A stretch of DNA of 64,000 bases, from NCBI RefSeq assembly GCF_014750685.1, contig NZ_JAAXGE010000011.1:62001-126000 (forward strand). Direction: 5' to 3'. Source of the DNA: Bacteroides sp. GM023 (GTDB lineage Bacteria; Bacteroidota; Bacteroidia; Bacteroidales; Bacteroidaceae). A program made the position numbers and the translations under genes. This document shows, piece after piece, positions 51,268-61,205 of this stretch; the first letter of the stretch is position 1; every line of letters begins with the position of its first letter. The notes under the pieces were generated by a model that saw only the letters and a list, made by a program, of their open reading frames with translations, made no database searches and was not told where the DNA came from.

Positions 51268-52263
51268 ATGGAGCAACACGATTACATATTACTATTAGAA
51301 AAGTTCTTCAAAAAGAAGGCTTCCGCTGAAGAAATCAGGATACTGGTCGAATGGATCCGCCGACCGGGAATTCGGGATGAATTCAATTTACTCTGCGAAC
51401 AAATGTGGAAAGATGCCGCTGTTGAAATAGATAAGACAGTGGAAGAAGATATGTGGAATCATTTGCAGAGGAATTTGGATGGGGCTGGAGTTCTATCACC
51501 GAAGAAGGCACGTTGGCAACCTGTTATATATAAGGTAGCAGCCACTATATTATTACCGGTTTGCCTGGCACTGGCTACTTATTTATTTGTTGGCAATATA
51601 AATAAGGTGTCTCAAGACCCTTTCATGGTAGCGGTGGATTACGGTCAAAAAGCGAATATCACTTTGCCCGACGGTACAAAAGTATGGTTAAACTCGGCTA
51701 CTCATCTTTCTTATGATGCGGAATATAATAAGGAAGAACGGAAGATTTATTTAGACGGGGAAGCATACTTTGAGGTAGCGAAGAATAAGGAAAAACGCTT
51801 TGTCGTTTGTTGTAATGATTTGGAGATAGAGGCATTGGGGACGACTTTTGATGTGAAGGGATACAGTGATGACCTTTCCGTCACTACATTGCTGGCGGAA
51901 GGAAGTGTCAGGGTTTCCAATCAAACGAGTGCCACATTGCTGAAACCGGGTGAGAAAGTGGAGTATCATAAGGGCAACCGGACATTTACTAAATCTGTCA
52001 TCCCGGACATACGTGAAATCGACTTTTGGCGGAAGAATATGTTGATTTTCAATTCGGCGTCTTTGGCTGACATTGCTACCACCCTGGAGCGGATGTATGG
52101 GGTGAAAGTAGTGTTTGACTCGGAGAAACTGAAGAATGTGCCGTTTTCCGGAACCATCCGGAATAGCAGTTTACATAATGTATTTTACATTATAAGCCTT
52201 ACTTATCCTTTGACTTATAAGTTGGAAGGAGATACTGTGAGAATAGGAAGTAGTATTAACTAA
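51268..52263 (+). CDS. FecR-family anti-sigma factor (PUL2)
   Basis: A 331-residue inner-membrane protein. The cytosolic N-terminal sigma-binding part is about 85 residues, a membrane helix lies near 88-108, and the periplasmic FecR domain follows (VDYGQKANITLPDGTKVWLNSATHLSY, GEAYFEVAKNKEKRFVV). A C-terminal DUF4974/STN-like domain closes it (SLADIATTLERMYGVKVVF). It should relay the signal from the SusC STN domain at 52491 to the sigma factor at 50600. Confidence 0.93.
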   Translation: MEQHDYILLLEKFFKKKASAEEIRILVEWIRRPGIRDEFNLLCEQMWKDAAVEIDKTVEEDMWNHLQRNLDGAGVLSPKKARWQPVIYKVAATILLPVCLALATYLFVGNINKVSQDPFMVAVDYGQKANITLPDGTKVWLNSATHLSYDAEYNKEERKIYLDGEAYFEVAKNKEKRFVVCCNDLEIEALGTTFDVKGYSDDLSVTTLLAEGSVRVSNQTSATLLKPGEKVEYHKGNRTFTKSVIPDIREIDFWRKNMLIFNSASLADIATTLERMYGVKVVFDSEKLKNVPFSGTIRNSSLHNVFYIISLTYPLTYKLEGDTVRIGSSIN

Positions 52264-52305
52264 AAAAAGACGATCCATGGAAGACTCCTCATAATAAAAC
52301 AAAGA

Positions 52306-52337
52306 GGGTAGAATTATGTAGCAGCATAATTCCACCC
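52306..52337 (+). other. Hairpin in the fecR-susC intergenic region
   Basis: GGGTAGAATTATG pairs with CATAATTCCACCC (one mismatch) around a 6-nt loop, with no T-run. A second small dyad AGTCT/AGACT follows at 52443-52459, before an AT-rich leader. These may attenuate or stabilise the susC transcript. No copy of the PUL1 promoter motif is seen here. Confidence 0.45.
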
Positions 52338-52490
52338 CGAAATCAAATACGGTTTATTCATGATGGTAAAAAGAATATTTTCCTTATGCGGATAAGGGAA
52401 AGGATACCCTTTTTGCATCACGATTTCACAAAGATAATAAAAAGTCTAATTTTCAGACTTATATTTTAAAGAATTTAAAGCTAATTACTA

Positions 52491-55400
52491 ATGAGAAAAC
52501 AATTACATATCATATTCAGGCTTGTTATGTTCAGTTGTATCTTATTGTCTGTGTCCCAAAAGGTAAGTGCGCAAATCACTTTCTCGGTGAAGAATCAGAC
52601 AATACGCCAAACGATACGGGTGATTGAGAAGGAAGCCGACTACAGCTTCTTTTATACGGATAAACTCCCCGGACTGGAACAGAAAATTTCATTGACAGTG
52701 CGCAATGAAAGCATAGAATCGGTTTTAGAAAAAGTTTTCAAAGGCTCATCTATTAGTTATAAAATAGAATCGGGTAAGCAAGTGGTGCTTACCGTTCAGA
52801 CAGAACAGAAAGAACCCCAAAAAGGAGATAAGAAGAAAATAACGGGCACAGTAGTCGACCGGAAAGGAGAACCCCTGATTGGAGTTACCGTAAAAGTAGA
52901 CGGGGAGAATATAGGAACTGCCACTGATATAGACGGACGTTTCTCTTTGGATGCTCCTATGGGTGCAAAGCTGAATTTCTCTTATATAGGTTATGTTTCC
53001 CAGTCTCATACGGTCAATAAACAAAATGTATATAATGTATCTTTGAGCGAAGACTCACAAGTGCTGGAAGAAGTAGTCGTAGTGGGCTATGGCTTTATGA
53101 AACGGAAAGATATTACGACTGCGGTTTCTATCGTTTCTACGGCAGATATCGAAGAGCGTCCGATTATGTCCGCTGCACAGGCTATCCAGGGTAAAGCAGC
53201 CGGTATCCAGGTGGTGCAGCCTTCGGGTATGCCGGGTTCGGGAGTGACAATCCGGGTGAGAGGTGCTACTTCGGTACAGGCATCCAACGAACCTTTGTAT
53301 GTAGTGGACGGTTTGCCTACGGACGATATTTCGAGCATTAGCCCGAACGATATTGAAAGTATGCAAATCCTGAAGGATGCGTCGTCAGCTGCCATTTATG
53401 GAGCACGTGCGGCAAACGGAGTTGTGCTGATTACCACCAAAAGAGGAAGAATCGGTGCTCCGCAAGTGAAAATGAGTGCGTATGTCGGATTCTCCAAATT
53501 GGGAAAGAAGATTGATGCATTGAACACGGAACAGTATAAGGACTTGATGAAAGATTTGAAAGCCGTTTCGGATGTTGCTCCCAATATTCCCGAAAACGAG
53601 ACCCGTTATGTAGACTGGACTGATCTGTTCTTCGGTACGGGTGTCAATCAGAACTATCAATTGTCCGTGGCCAATGGAACGGAGAAATTGCAATATTTTG
53701 TATCCGGTGGTTATTCTGACGAACAGGGTATCGTAGATAAAGCGCATTTCAACCGGTATAATTTCCGTGCCAACTTGGATAGTGAGCAGACTAAATGGCT
53801 GAAGATGGCATTGAATTTTGCTTACTCCCATACAGGCGGACAATGGGTGAACGAAAGCCGCAGTTCGCTGCGTGCAGGTTCTATCCTGTCCGTGGTCAAC
53901 ACTCCGCCATTCATGCAGAAATGGAATCCATATGATCCTAACGAGTATGACGAACAGGCTTATGGCGCACGAATCCTGAATCCATTGGCAGCCAATGCGG
54001 CGGATAGCAATACGAATACAGACCATATCAATGGTTCAATCGGTTTCACAGTCGATATATACAAAGGACTGAAATTCAAAACAACGTTTGGCATCGAGCT
54101 GACCAACGAACATTGGGATTATTATCTCGACCCGGTTTCTACTTCGGACGGTCGTGGTACGAAAGGACGCGTGGAAGAGAGTTTCTCCCGGAATTTCGAG
54201 TGGTTATTGGAGAATCTACTGACTTATGATTGCTCCTTCAAGAAACATAATCTCTCTGTTTTGGCAGGAGCTACACAGCAGCGTGCACAATATAATGGTT
54301 CATGGATGGCCGGTTTCGATTTAGCAGAATCTTATCCGGATATTCATTCCATCAGTGCGGCCAATCAATTGGACAAAGACGCCTGCGGTTCTTCCGCTTC
54401 TGCATGGTCGCTGGCCTCTTTCCTGGGGCGGGTAGCTTACAATTATGACAGCCGTTACTTATTGACAGTCAATTTCCGTGCCGACGGTTCTTCCCGTTTT
54501 GCTCCGGGACATCGTTGGGGAACTTTCCCTTCGGTTTCCGCAGGTTGGAGAATCTCTAGCGAGAAATTTATGCAACCTTTGCAAGAGGTGGTTACTGACT
54601 TGAAACTTCGTGCCGGATGGGGTATGAACGGTAATCAGGGCGGTTTTGGAAACTATGCATATATGGCTTCCATGTATACCAGCAAACTGCCTGTCTCTGA
54701 AAGTAATCTGTATCCGGGACTCGCTATCAGACCCGGTTCGGCTGCTAATAAAGAACTGACTTGGGAGAAAACAAGCCAATGGAATCTCGGACTTGATTTG
54801 ACAATGTTCGATTCCCGCCTGTCTCTGTCGGTAGATGCTTATTACAAGAAAACGACAGACTTATTGCTGACCGTTAGCCTGCCGGAAAATGTCGTGCCGA
54901 GCAGTGTGACGAGAAATGACGGTGAGATGGTGAATAAAGGTATGGAGTTTACAGTGTCTTCCCAAAACTTTAAGGGGGATTTTCAATGGAATACTGACTT
55001 TAATATCTCTTTCAATCGCAACAAGTTGACAAAGCTCGGGCTGAATAAAGTGTATTATGATGCCGAGATGTACGAATCTAAGGAGAAAGCTGTTATCCTG
55101 AAAGAGGGACTTCCATTGGGCACATTCTTCGGGTATATTTCGGAAGGTGTAGACCCTGAAACGGGAGATATTATTTATCGTGACCTGAATGGTAATGGCT
55201 TCATTGATCCCGAAGACCGTACTACCTTGGGAAATGCGCAGCCTAAATTCATTTACGGCTTGACGAATACTTTCTCGTATGCCGGTTTTGACCTGTCTGT
55301 ATTCTTGCAGGGAAGCCAGGGGAATAAGATATTTAATGCGTCGCGCATCGACATGGAAGGTATGACAGACTTTAGAAACCAGTCGGTTCGTGTGCTGGAT

Positions 55401-55733
55401 CGTTGGAAGCGGCCGGGAATGATTACCAACGTCCCCCGGGTTGGTAATACGGAGAATAATCACAACTCATCCCGTTTTGTTGAAGATGGTTCTTATTTAC
55501 GTTTGAAAACAGTCACATTATCCTATAATTTCCCGAAAAAATGGTTGAATAAAATACATCTGTCCAGGTTGCAGGCTTATGTTACAGGACAGAATCTGTT
55601 GACATTGACGAAATACAAGGGGTATGACCCCGAGGTAAATGCTTTTGGAAGCAACTCCGTTGCTCAAGGAGTGGACTATGGTACTTATCCTCAATCGAGG
55701 GCGGTAATTTTTGGTTTGAATGTTGAATTTTAA
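52491..55733 (+). CDS. SusC/RagA-family TonB-dependent transporter with STN domain (PUL2)
   Basis: A 1080-residue outer-membrane transporter. Signal peptide (to about 27), STN domain (30-105; FSVKNQTIRQTIRVIEKEADY), carboxypeptidase-regulatory-like domain (ITGTVVDRKGEPLIGVTVKV, about 115-195), TonB-box-like VLEEVVVVGYG, plug (VVDGLPTDDISSISPNDIESMQILKD) and a barrel ending SRAVIFGLNVEF. The STN domain fits the adjacent sigma/FecR pair. The SusD partner begins 11 bp downstream. Confidence 0.96.
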   Translation: MRKQLHIIFRLVMFSCILLSVSQKVSAQITFSVKNQTIRQTIRVIEKEADYSFFYTDKLPGLEQKISLTVRNESIESVLEKVFKGSSISYKIESGKQVVLTVQTEQKEPQKGDKKKITGTVVDRKGEPLIGVTVKVDGENIGTATDIDGRFSLDAPMGAKLNFSYIGYVSQSHTVNKQNVYNVSLSEDSQVLEEVVVVGYGFMKRKDITTAVSIVSTADIEERPIMSAAQAIQGKAAGIQVVQPSGMPGSGVTIRVRGATSVQASNEPLYVVDGLPTDDISSISPNDIESMQILKDASSAAIYGARAANGVVLITTKRGRIGAPQVKMSAYVGFSKLGKKIDALNTEQYKDLMKDLKAVSDVAPNIPENETRYVDWTDLFFGTGVNQNYQLSVANGTEKLQYFVSGGYSDEQGIVDKAHFNRYNFRANLDSEQTKWLKMALNFAYSHTGGQWVNESRSSLRAGSILSVVNTPPFMQKWNPYDPNEYDEQAYGARILNPLAANAADSNTNTDHINGSIGFTVDIYKGLKFKTTFGIELTNEHWDYYLDPVSTSDGRGTKGRVEESFSRNFEWLLENLLTYDCSFKKHNLSVLAGATQQRAQYNGSWMAGFDLAESYPDIHSISAANQLDKDACGSSASAWSLASFLGRVAYNYDSRYLLTVNFRADGSSRFAPGHRWGTFPSVSAGWRISSEKFMQPLQEVVTDLKLRAGWGMNGNQGGFGNYAYMASMYTSKLPVSESNLYPGLAIRPGSAANKELTWEKTSQWNLGLDLTMFDSRLSLSVDAYYKKTTDLLLTVSLPENVVPSSVTRNDGEMVNKGMEFTVSSQNFKGDFQWNTDFNISFNRNKLTKLGLNKVYYDAEMYESKEKAVILKEGLPLGTFFGYISEGVDPETGDIIYRDLNGNGFIDPEDRTTLGNAQPKFIYGLTNTFSYAGFDLSVFLQGSQGNKIFNASRIDMEGMTDFRNQSVRVLDRWKRPGMITNVPRVGNTENNHNSSRFVEDGSYLRLKTVTLSYNFPKKWLNKIHLSRLQAYVTGQNLLTLTKYKGYDPEVNAFGSNSVAQGVDYGTYPQSRAVIFGLNVEF

Positions 55734-55744
55734 TAGGTGCGAAA

Positions 55745-57220
55745 ATGAAGAACATAATAAAGTTAGTTTATATCGTATTCTGTGGCTTATTGGTTTCGTG
55801 CAGTAATTTTCTGGATGAGAAACCTCAATCGGATTTTATGCAGGAAGGTACCGGAACGGAAGACCTGGAATCTAAATATAAGAGTCTTGCAGATGCGCAG
55901 GCTGAATTGCAGGGAGTATATGAAAGTTTCAAGCAGAATAGTTTCCAGGCGGAAAACTATACGATTGGAGATGTACAGTCCGACAACTGCTACGTTGGTG
56001 GGGATGGTGTCGCCGAACAGGAATTTGACCTGCTGAAACTGACTTCTACCAATTATAAGGTGGAAATCGTTTGGTCGGAGTATTATTCCATGGCAGGAAC
56101 TGCGACCAGCGTTATCGAGAATACAAAAATGATGGACCCTACTTCTTCTGCGGCCGAAGAACGTAACCGCGTCATTGCGGAAGCTAAGTTTCTACGGGCA
56201 TGGGCATACTTTGACATCGTTCGTTTGTGGGGAGATGCACCGATGGTACTGGATTTGATTCCGACTATCACTGCCGAGAATCTGGATAAATGGTATCCTG
56301 TGATGTATCCCGAACGCTCCACTAGCGATAAAATCTACGAGACGATTTTGGATGACCTGAGCGAAGAAAATACGATTCGTTATTTGGTAAGCAAGAATCA
56401 GGGAGCTTTCCAGGCAACAAAGGGGGCTGCTTATACCTTACGTGCCAAAGTACTCGCGACCAAGGGCGAGAAATCAACGCGTGATTATGCAAAAGTGGTT
56501 GAGGCTTGCGATAAAGTGATTGCGGAAGGATATACATTGCTTGGCAATTTTGATGAATTGTGGCAACCGGAGAAGAAGTTTTCTTCCGAAAGTATCTTCG
56601 AGGTTTATTATACTTCCGATGCTCCCAACTGGGCATATTGGGTATTGCTGAAAGAGGATGACGGCTCGGTGACCTGGAGACGTTATTGTACGCCTACCCA
56701 TGACCTGGTGGCTAAGTTTGATAAAGAGAAAGATACCCGTTATGCATCCAGTATCCTGTGGCGTTCGGTTCCTTATGATACGTATTGGCCGGCGGACAAT
56801 TACCCGTTGTCTTATAAGATTCGTGAAAAGACTTCCGACATTATTTTAATGCGACTGGCTGATGTATTGCTGCTGAAAGCAGAAGCATTGGTGGAGTTGG
56901 ACAGAACACCGGAAGCTATCAGGATTGTAAACACAATCAGGGAGCGTGCAGGTTTTGGACCTTCTTCACTGGATGAGAATATGGGGCAGGCTAGAGGACG
57001 CCTGGCAGTAGAAAATGAGCGTCAGCTTGAATTGTATATGGAAGGACAACGCTGGTTTGACCTGATACGCAATAACCGCTTGCTGGAAGTGATGCAGAAA
57101 CATAAAGATAAGGATGGCAGGCTGATGTTTGCCGGTTTGCAGGCTTTCCGGCAGTTGTGGCCGATTCCTCAGGGAGAGAAAGATAAGAATACCAATCTTA
57201 CTCAAAATGAAGGCTATTAA
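55745..57220 (+). CDS. SusD/RagB-family glycan-binding lipoprotein (PUL2)
   Basis: A 491-residue lipoprotein (lipobox LLVSC, Cys at 19). SusD signatures are AEAKFLRAWAYFDIVRLWGDAPMV, GAAYTLRAKVLA, MRLADVLLLKAEALVEL and ENERQLELYMEGQRWFDLIRN. It sits over the SusC channel and selects oligosaccharides. Its TAA overlaps a downstream in-frame ATG (TAATG), which suggests coupling to the next gene. Confidence 0.96.
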   Translation: MKNIIKLVYIVFCGLLVSCSNFLDEKPQSDFMQEGTGTEDLESKYKSLADAQAELQGVYESFKQNSFQAENYTIGDVQSDNCYVGGDGVAEQEFDLLKLTSTNYKVEIVWSEYYSMAGTATSVIENTKMMDPTSSAAEERNRVIAEAKFLRAWAYFDIVRLWGDAPMVLDLIPTITAENLDKWYPVMYPERSTSDKIYETILDDLSEENTIRYLVSKNQGAFQATKGAAYTLRAKVLATKGEKSTRDYAKVVEACDKVIAEGYTLLGNFDELWQPEKKFSSESIFEVYYTSDAPNWAYWVLLKEDDGSVTWRRYCTPTHDLVAKFDKEKDTRYASSILWRSVPYDTYWPADNYPLSYKIREKTSDIILMRLADVLLLKAEALVELDRTPEAIRIVNTIRERAGFGPSSLDENMGQARGRLAVENERQLELYMEGQRWFDLIRNNRLLEVMQKHKDKDGRLMFAGLQAFRQLWPIPQGEKDKNTNLTQNEGY

Positions 57221-57255
57221 TGAAAAGGAATCGTAAAACTTTAAAAGAAGAAATG

Positions 57256-58638
57256 ATGAAGCACAATATTTTGTTTTTATGGCTGTTGAGTCTGACTGTT
57301 TGCTGGCTGACTTCATGCAGCGAAGAGGATAACAGGGTGAAATATCCGTATTCATGTCCCGAAATATCGGGCTTGGAATTCTCGATAACCAATCAGGCGC
57401 ATGCTGCAGATTCTTTGTACTTTTCTGCGAAGCTCCATGACCCGCAGACTCCGTTGTCTACACTGGAAGTTAAATTGATGGCAGGTGAGACGTTACTGGG
57501 TTCACAATCTATCCGCACGAAAGGAAATGATGTTTCGATTGTTGAAAAAGGTGTCTATATTCCGTTTGAGGCAGACCTCGAAGAAAGCCGGGAAGCTAAA
57601 TTGATTCTGACAGCTATCAATGTGGAAGGTAGCGAGATTACTCAGACTTTTGATTTCCATATCGTTCGTCCGCAAATGCCGGAAGTGCTATATCTTCATT
57701 ATAACGATGAAGTGGTGGCAATGACCCGGAGCGTGGAGAATCCTTATCTATATCTGACGAATGTATCCGAATCGGAGGACGGTTTTCCGATGGAACTGGC
57801 AGGAAAAATTTCGACAGCGGAATCATTGGATGATTCAAAACTGATTTGGGGAGCGGCAGAAGGAAGTAACTCGGCTGTTCTCACTGAGAAAACGGGAGCA
57901 AGTTTCACGTTTGACTATCGCGATTGGTTTGTTGAGCAAATCACTTTCAATGTGATGACTTTCAAACTGGGCATTGTCGGTTATCAGAAGAATCTGAAAA
58001 TTAAGGATACGGAATTGATAGCCAGCGAAGGTTATTTCCGGGCGCAGATTAACTTCACTCAAGGCGAAGAATTTGAAATGAGTGGTTTTGAAGATATAGA
58101 ACATGCTTACAACCGTGATTTCTTTAGTTATAATCAGGAGACCGGCAAGTTTACCTTCCTGCGTAAATCAGGAACCTGGGAAATCTATTATTCTTCCAAG
58201 TATAATTATATTTGGGTAGCACGGATGAGTGACTCGGCACCTGCTTGTTTCTGGCTCGTCGGTCATGGATTTACCTGTGCCCCTGTTTGGAATACGGATT
58301 ATGATTCCAGTAATGGTTGGAACCTGGAAGATATAGCGCAAATGGGATATATTGTGCCAATAGGTGAACAGAAATATCAGACTACGGTCTATTTGAGTAA
58401 TACTCATAAATGGGACGCCTTTGAAGTTGAAATTTATAGTGATTTAGGCTGGGGGAAAGCTCAGGGAATGTTGTTGGAAGAAGGTTCTTTATCCGGTGAT
58501 ACGGAGGGTATCGAGATTTCAGCATCGAACGGACTAACAAGTGGAGATGGTTTTGTCCCCGGCTATTATCGTCTCACCTTTGATACTTCTTTGGGTGTAG
58601 GAAAAGAAACGTTGCACATTGAACGTTTGGACAATTAA
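57256..58638 (+). CDS. SusE-position surface glycan-binding lipoprotein (PUL2)
   Basis: About 460 residues with lipobox LTSC followed by SEEDN, an acidic surface-export signal. The start at 57256 is preferred because it places the signal peptide at the N-terminus. The ATG at 57220, overlapping the susD stop, would add 12 residues and remains possible. The N-terminal half is Ig-like beta sandwich (PEISGLEFSITN, FDFHIVRPQMPEV). The C-terminal half is rich in Trp and Tyr (WEIYYSSKYNYIWVARM, GWNLEDIAQMGY), suited to carbohydrate stacking. It resembles families labelled DUF5016/DUF5121 (recalled, unverified). A role as an accessory binder is inferred from position. Confidence 0.75.
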   Translation: MKHNILFLWLLSLTVCWLTSCSEEDNRVKYPYSCPEISGLEFSITNQAHAADSLYFSAKLHDPQTPLSTLEVKLMAGETLLGSQSIRTKGNDVSIVEKGVYIPFEADLEESREAKLILTAINVEGSEITQTFDFHIVRPQMPEVLYLHYNDEVVAMTRSVENPYLYLTNVSESEDGFPMELAGKISTAESLDDSKLIWGAAEGSNSAVLTEKTGASFTFDYRDWFVEQITFNVMTFKLGIVGYQKNLKIKDTELIASEGYFRAQINFTQGEEFEMSGFEDIEHAYNRDFFSYNQETGKFTFLRKSGTWEIYYSSKYNYIWVARMSDSAPACFWLVGHGFTCAPVWNTDYDSSNGWNLEDIAQMGYIVPIGEQKYQTTVYLSNTHKWDAFEVEIYSDLGWGKAQGMLLEEGSLSGDTEGIEISASNGLTSGDGFVPGYYRLTFDTSLGVGKETLHIERLDN

Positions 58639-58649
58639 TACCTGCGAGG

Positions 58650-61184
58650 ATGATGTATAAAAGTAAAAAGCCTATGAGATATTTACTATGCTGTATAGTG
58701 GGAACTCTGTATATCCTAACGGTAATGACCGGATGTAAATCATCCGGTGAAGTGAAATCTCCCGTGTCGTTGACATGGGAGATGGGCACTGCCGAAGTGA
58801 AGCCCGGGTATTATGAGAACTCATTTACATTGAAGAATATATCGGATACTCCTTTGGGGATGGATTGGATTATTTATTATTCGCAGTTACCCCGTGAGAT
58901 TCTGCAAGAAGAATCTTCTCCGGTCAGGGTAGAACTGGTGAATGCCAACTTCTTCAGAATGTATCCGACAGAGAACTTTAAACCACTGGCACCGGGAGAT
59001 TCGTTGATTGTGACTTTTTGTTGTACTAATGGACTGGCAAAAATATCACATGCTCCCGAAGGTACTTACTGGGTGAGTCAGATAGACGGCAAGCAAGGAA
59101 CTCCCTTGCCTGTCGAACTAACCATACACCCTTTACTATTTTCCGAATCGGAATCCCGGTATCCCGCACCCGATAAAAATTATGTTTCAAACCAGTTATT
59201 ATTTAATATAGCCCAGTTGCGGCAAACGGATATTTTTCCGTCAGTAAAGAAGGTGATTCCGGGTTCCGATAAAGAAAGTCTTGTTATAAAGGAGATGGTA
59301 GGATTGATTTTCCATGATGATTATGCCAATGAAGCAAAGTTGTTGAAGGAAAAGTTGGTGAATTTGTATAGTTTGGAAGTAGTTGACGATGCACCCGTAA
59401 CGGTTCATTTGGATTACTTGCCGAAACAGGAAGTTGCTGTAAACGACGAATATTACCGGATGGATGTGAAAGCTGACGGGATACATATTTCTGCTTCTAC
59501 TGCGCATGGCATTTTCAACGGGACGCAAACTTTATTGTCTTTGCTGAAAGGGCAGAAGGCGCCGTTCACTTTGGAAACTGTATCTATTCAGGATTACCCG
59601 GACTTGCCTTATCGGGGGCAGATGCTGGATATTGCCAGGAATTTTACGACAGTGGAGAATGTGAAGAAACTGGTGGATGTTATCTCGTCTTACAAACTGA
59701 ATGTCCTGCATTTCCATTTTTCGGATGATGAAGGCTGGCGTTTGGAAATTCCGGGTTTGGAAGAGCTGACTTCGGTTGGAGCACGCCGCGGACATACGAC
59801 GGATGAGAGTGAATGTCTGTATCCCGGATATGACGGAAATTACGACCCCAATGCCAATACGTCCGGGAACGGATATTATACCCGTGAGGAATTTATTGAT
59901 TTATTGCGCTATGCAGCCGAAAGGCATGTGCGTGTGATTCCTGAGATTGAATCTCCGGGACACGCCCGGGCGGCAATCGTATCTATGAAGGCACGATATA
60001 ATAAATATGTAAACACTGACCCGGAAAAGGCGAACGAATACTTGCTAAGTGATGCACAGGATACTTCCCGCTATGTTTCAGCACAGTCATATACGGATAA
60101 TATTATGAATGTGGCATTGCCATCCACTTATCGGTTTATGGAGAAAGTTATCAGTGAGGTGGTAGCTATGTATAAGGAAGCGGGTGTGCCGTTGGCTACT
60201 ATTCATTTAGGCGGTGATGAAGTTCCTGATGGTGCATGGATGGGTTCCCCTGTTTGTCAGGCGTTTATGAATGAACGTGGAATGACTAATGCGCACGAAC
60301 TGTCCGAGTACTATATTACGAAAATGGTAGGTTATCTGCAAAAGTTTGATTTGCAGTTCAGTGGTTGGCAGGAAGCGGCGTTGGGACATCCCGAAGCTAC
60401 CGACCAGTATCTGAACCAACGGGCAGCAGGCATCTATTGCTGGAATACAGTTCCCGAATGGGAATCGGATGAAATACCCTATCAGATAGCCAACAAAGGA
60501 TATCCGGTGATTCTCTGCAATGTGAATAACTTCTATATGGATTTGGCTTATGATGCCCATCCGGACGAAAGAGGACTTCTGTGGGCAGGATATGTCGATG
60601 AATCCAAAAGTTTTTCCATGCTTCCGTATAGCATCTATCGTTCTTCGCGCACTGATATGGCGGGCAATCCTGTCAATTTGGATATTGCCGGAAAGAGGAA
60701 AACAACCTTGACAGCTTTAGGCAAAGAACGGATTGTGGGTGTACAGGCGCAACTGTTTGCAGAGACTATCCGGGAATTTCAGTGGGTGGAATATTACATA
60801 TTCCCCAAGATTCTCGGATTGGTAGAACGGGGATGGAATACGCATCCTGCCTGGGAAAAACTGTCGGGAGAGAAAGAACAACAGGCTTTCAACCGGGATT
60901 TGGCGCTGTTCTACTCCAAAGTCAGTGACAGGGAAATGCCATACTGGGCATCCCGGAACATCAACTTCCGTCTGCCTCATCCCGGATTGTGCATAAAAGA
61001 AGGTATGCTATATGCCAATACACCTATCCGGGGCGGAGAGATACGCTATACGACGGACGGAACAGAGCCAACCCTTCATTCGGAACTTTGGCAGGCACCT
61101 GTAGCCTGTGATGCTACTACCGTCAAGGCAAAACTGTTTTATTTAAATAAGGAGAGTGTGACCAGCACTCTCAAAAAGAATTAA
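58650..61184 (+). CDS. GH20 beta-hexosaminidase, large lipoprotein form
   Basis: An 844-residue exo-enzyme that removes terminal beta-GlcNAc or GalNAc. Lipoprotein signal (MTGC) after a long N-region; ATG 58650 has a good GAGG ribosome site, with 58653 and 58674 as alternatives. Domains: CHB_HEX-like N-terminal domain (about 40-150), GH20b (about 165-300), then the TIM barrel (YRGQMLDIARNF, LHFHFSDDEGWRLEI, IHLGGDE). The catalytic pair is D523-E524. A C-terminal beta domain (IRYTTDGTEPTLHSE) follows. It starts 11 bp after the SusE-position gene. Confidence 0.94.
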   Translation: MMYKSKKPMRYLLCCIVGTLYILTVMTGCKSSGEVKSPVSLTWEMGTAEVKPGYYENSFTLKNISDTPLGMDWIIYYSQLPREILQEESSPVRVELVNANFFRMYPTENFKPLAPGDSLIVTFCCTNGLAKISHAPEGTYWVSQIDGKQGTPLPVELTIHPLLFSESESRYPAPDKNYVSNQLLFNIAQLRQTDIFPSVKKVIPGSDKESLVIKEMVGLIFHDDYANEAKLLKEKLVNLYSLEVVDDAPVTVHLDYLPKQEVAVNDEYYRMDVKADGIHISASTAHGIFNGTQTLLSLLKGQKAPFTLETVSIQDYPDLPYRGQMLDIARNFTTVENVKKLVDVISSYKLNVLHFHFSDDEGWRLEIPGLEELTSVGARRGHTTDESECLYPGYDGNYDPNANTSGNGYYTREEFIDLLRYAAERHVRVIPEIESPGHARAAIVSMKARYNKYVNTDPEKANEYLLSDAQDTSRYVSAQSYTDNIMNVALPSTYRFMEKVISEVVAMYKEAGVPLATIHLGGDEVPDGAWMGSPVCQAFMNERGMTNAHELSEYYITKMVGYLQKFDLQFSGWQEAALGHPEATDQYLNQRAAGIYCWNTVPEWESDEIPYQIANKGYPVILCNVNNFYMDLAYDAHPDERGLLWAGYVDESKSFSMLPYSIYRSSRTDMAGNPVNLDIAGKRKTTLTALGKERIVGVQAQLFAETIREFQWVEYYIFPKILGLVERGWNTHPAWEKLSGEKEQQAFNRDLALFYSKVSDREMPYWASRNINFRLPHPGLCIKEGMLYANTPIRGGEIRYTTDGTEPTLHSELWQAPVACDATTVKAKLFYLNKESVTSTLKKN

Positions 61185-61205
61185 TTCCTAAAAAGTAGAT
61201 AAGTT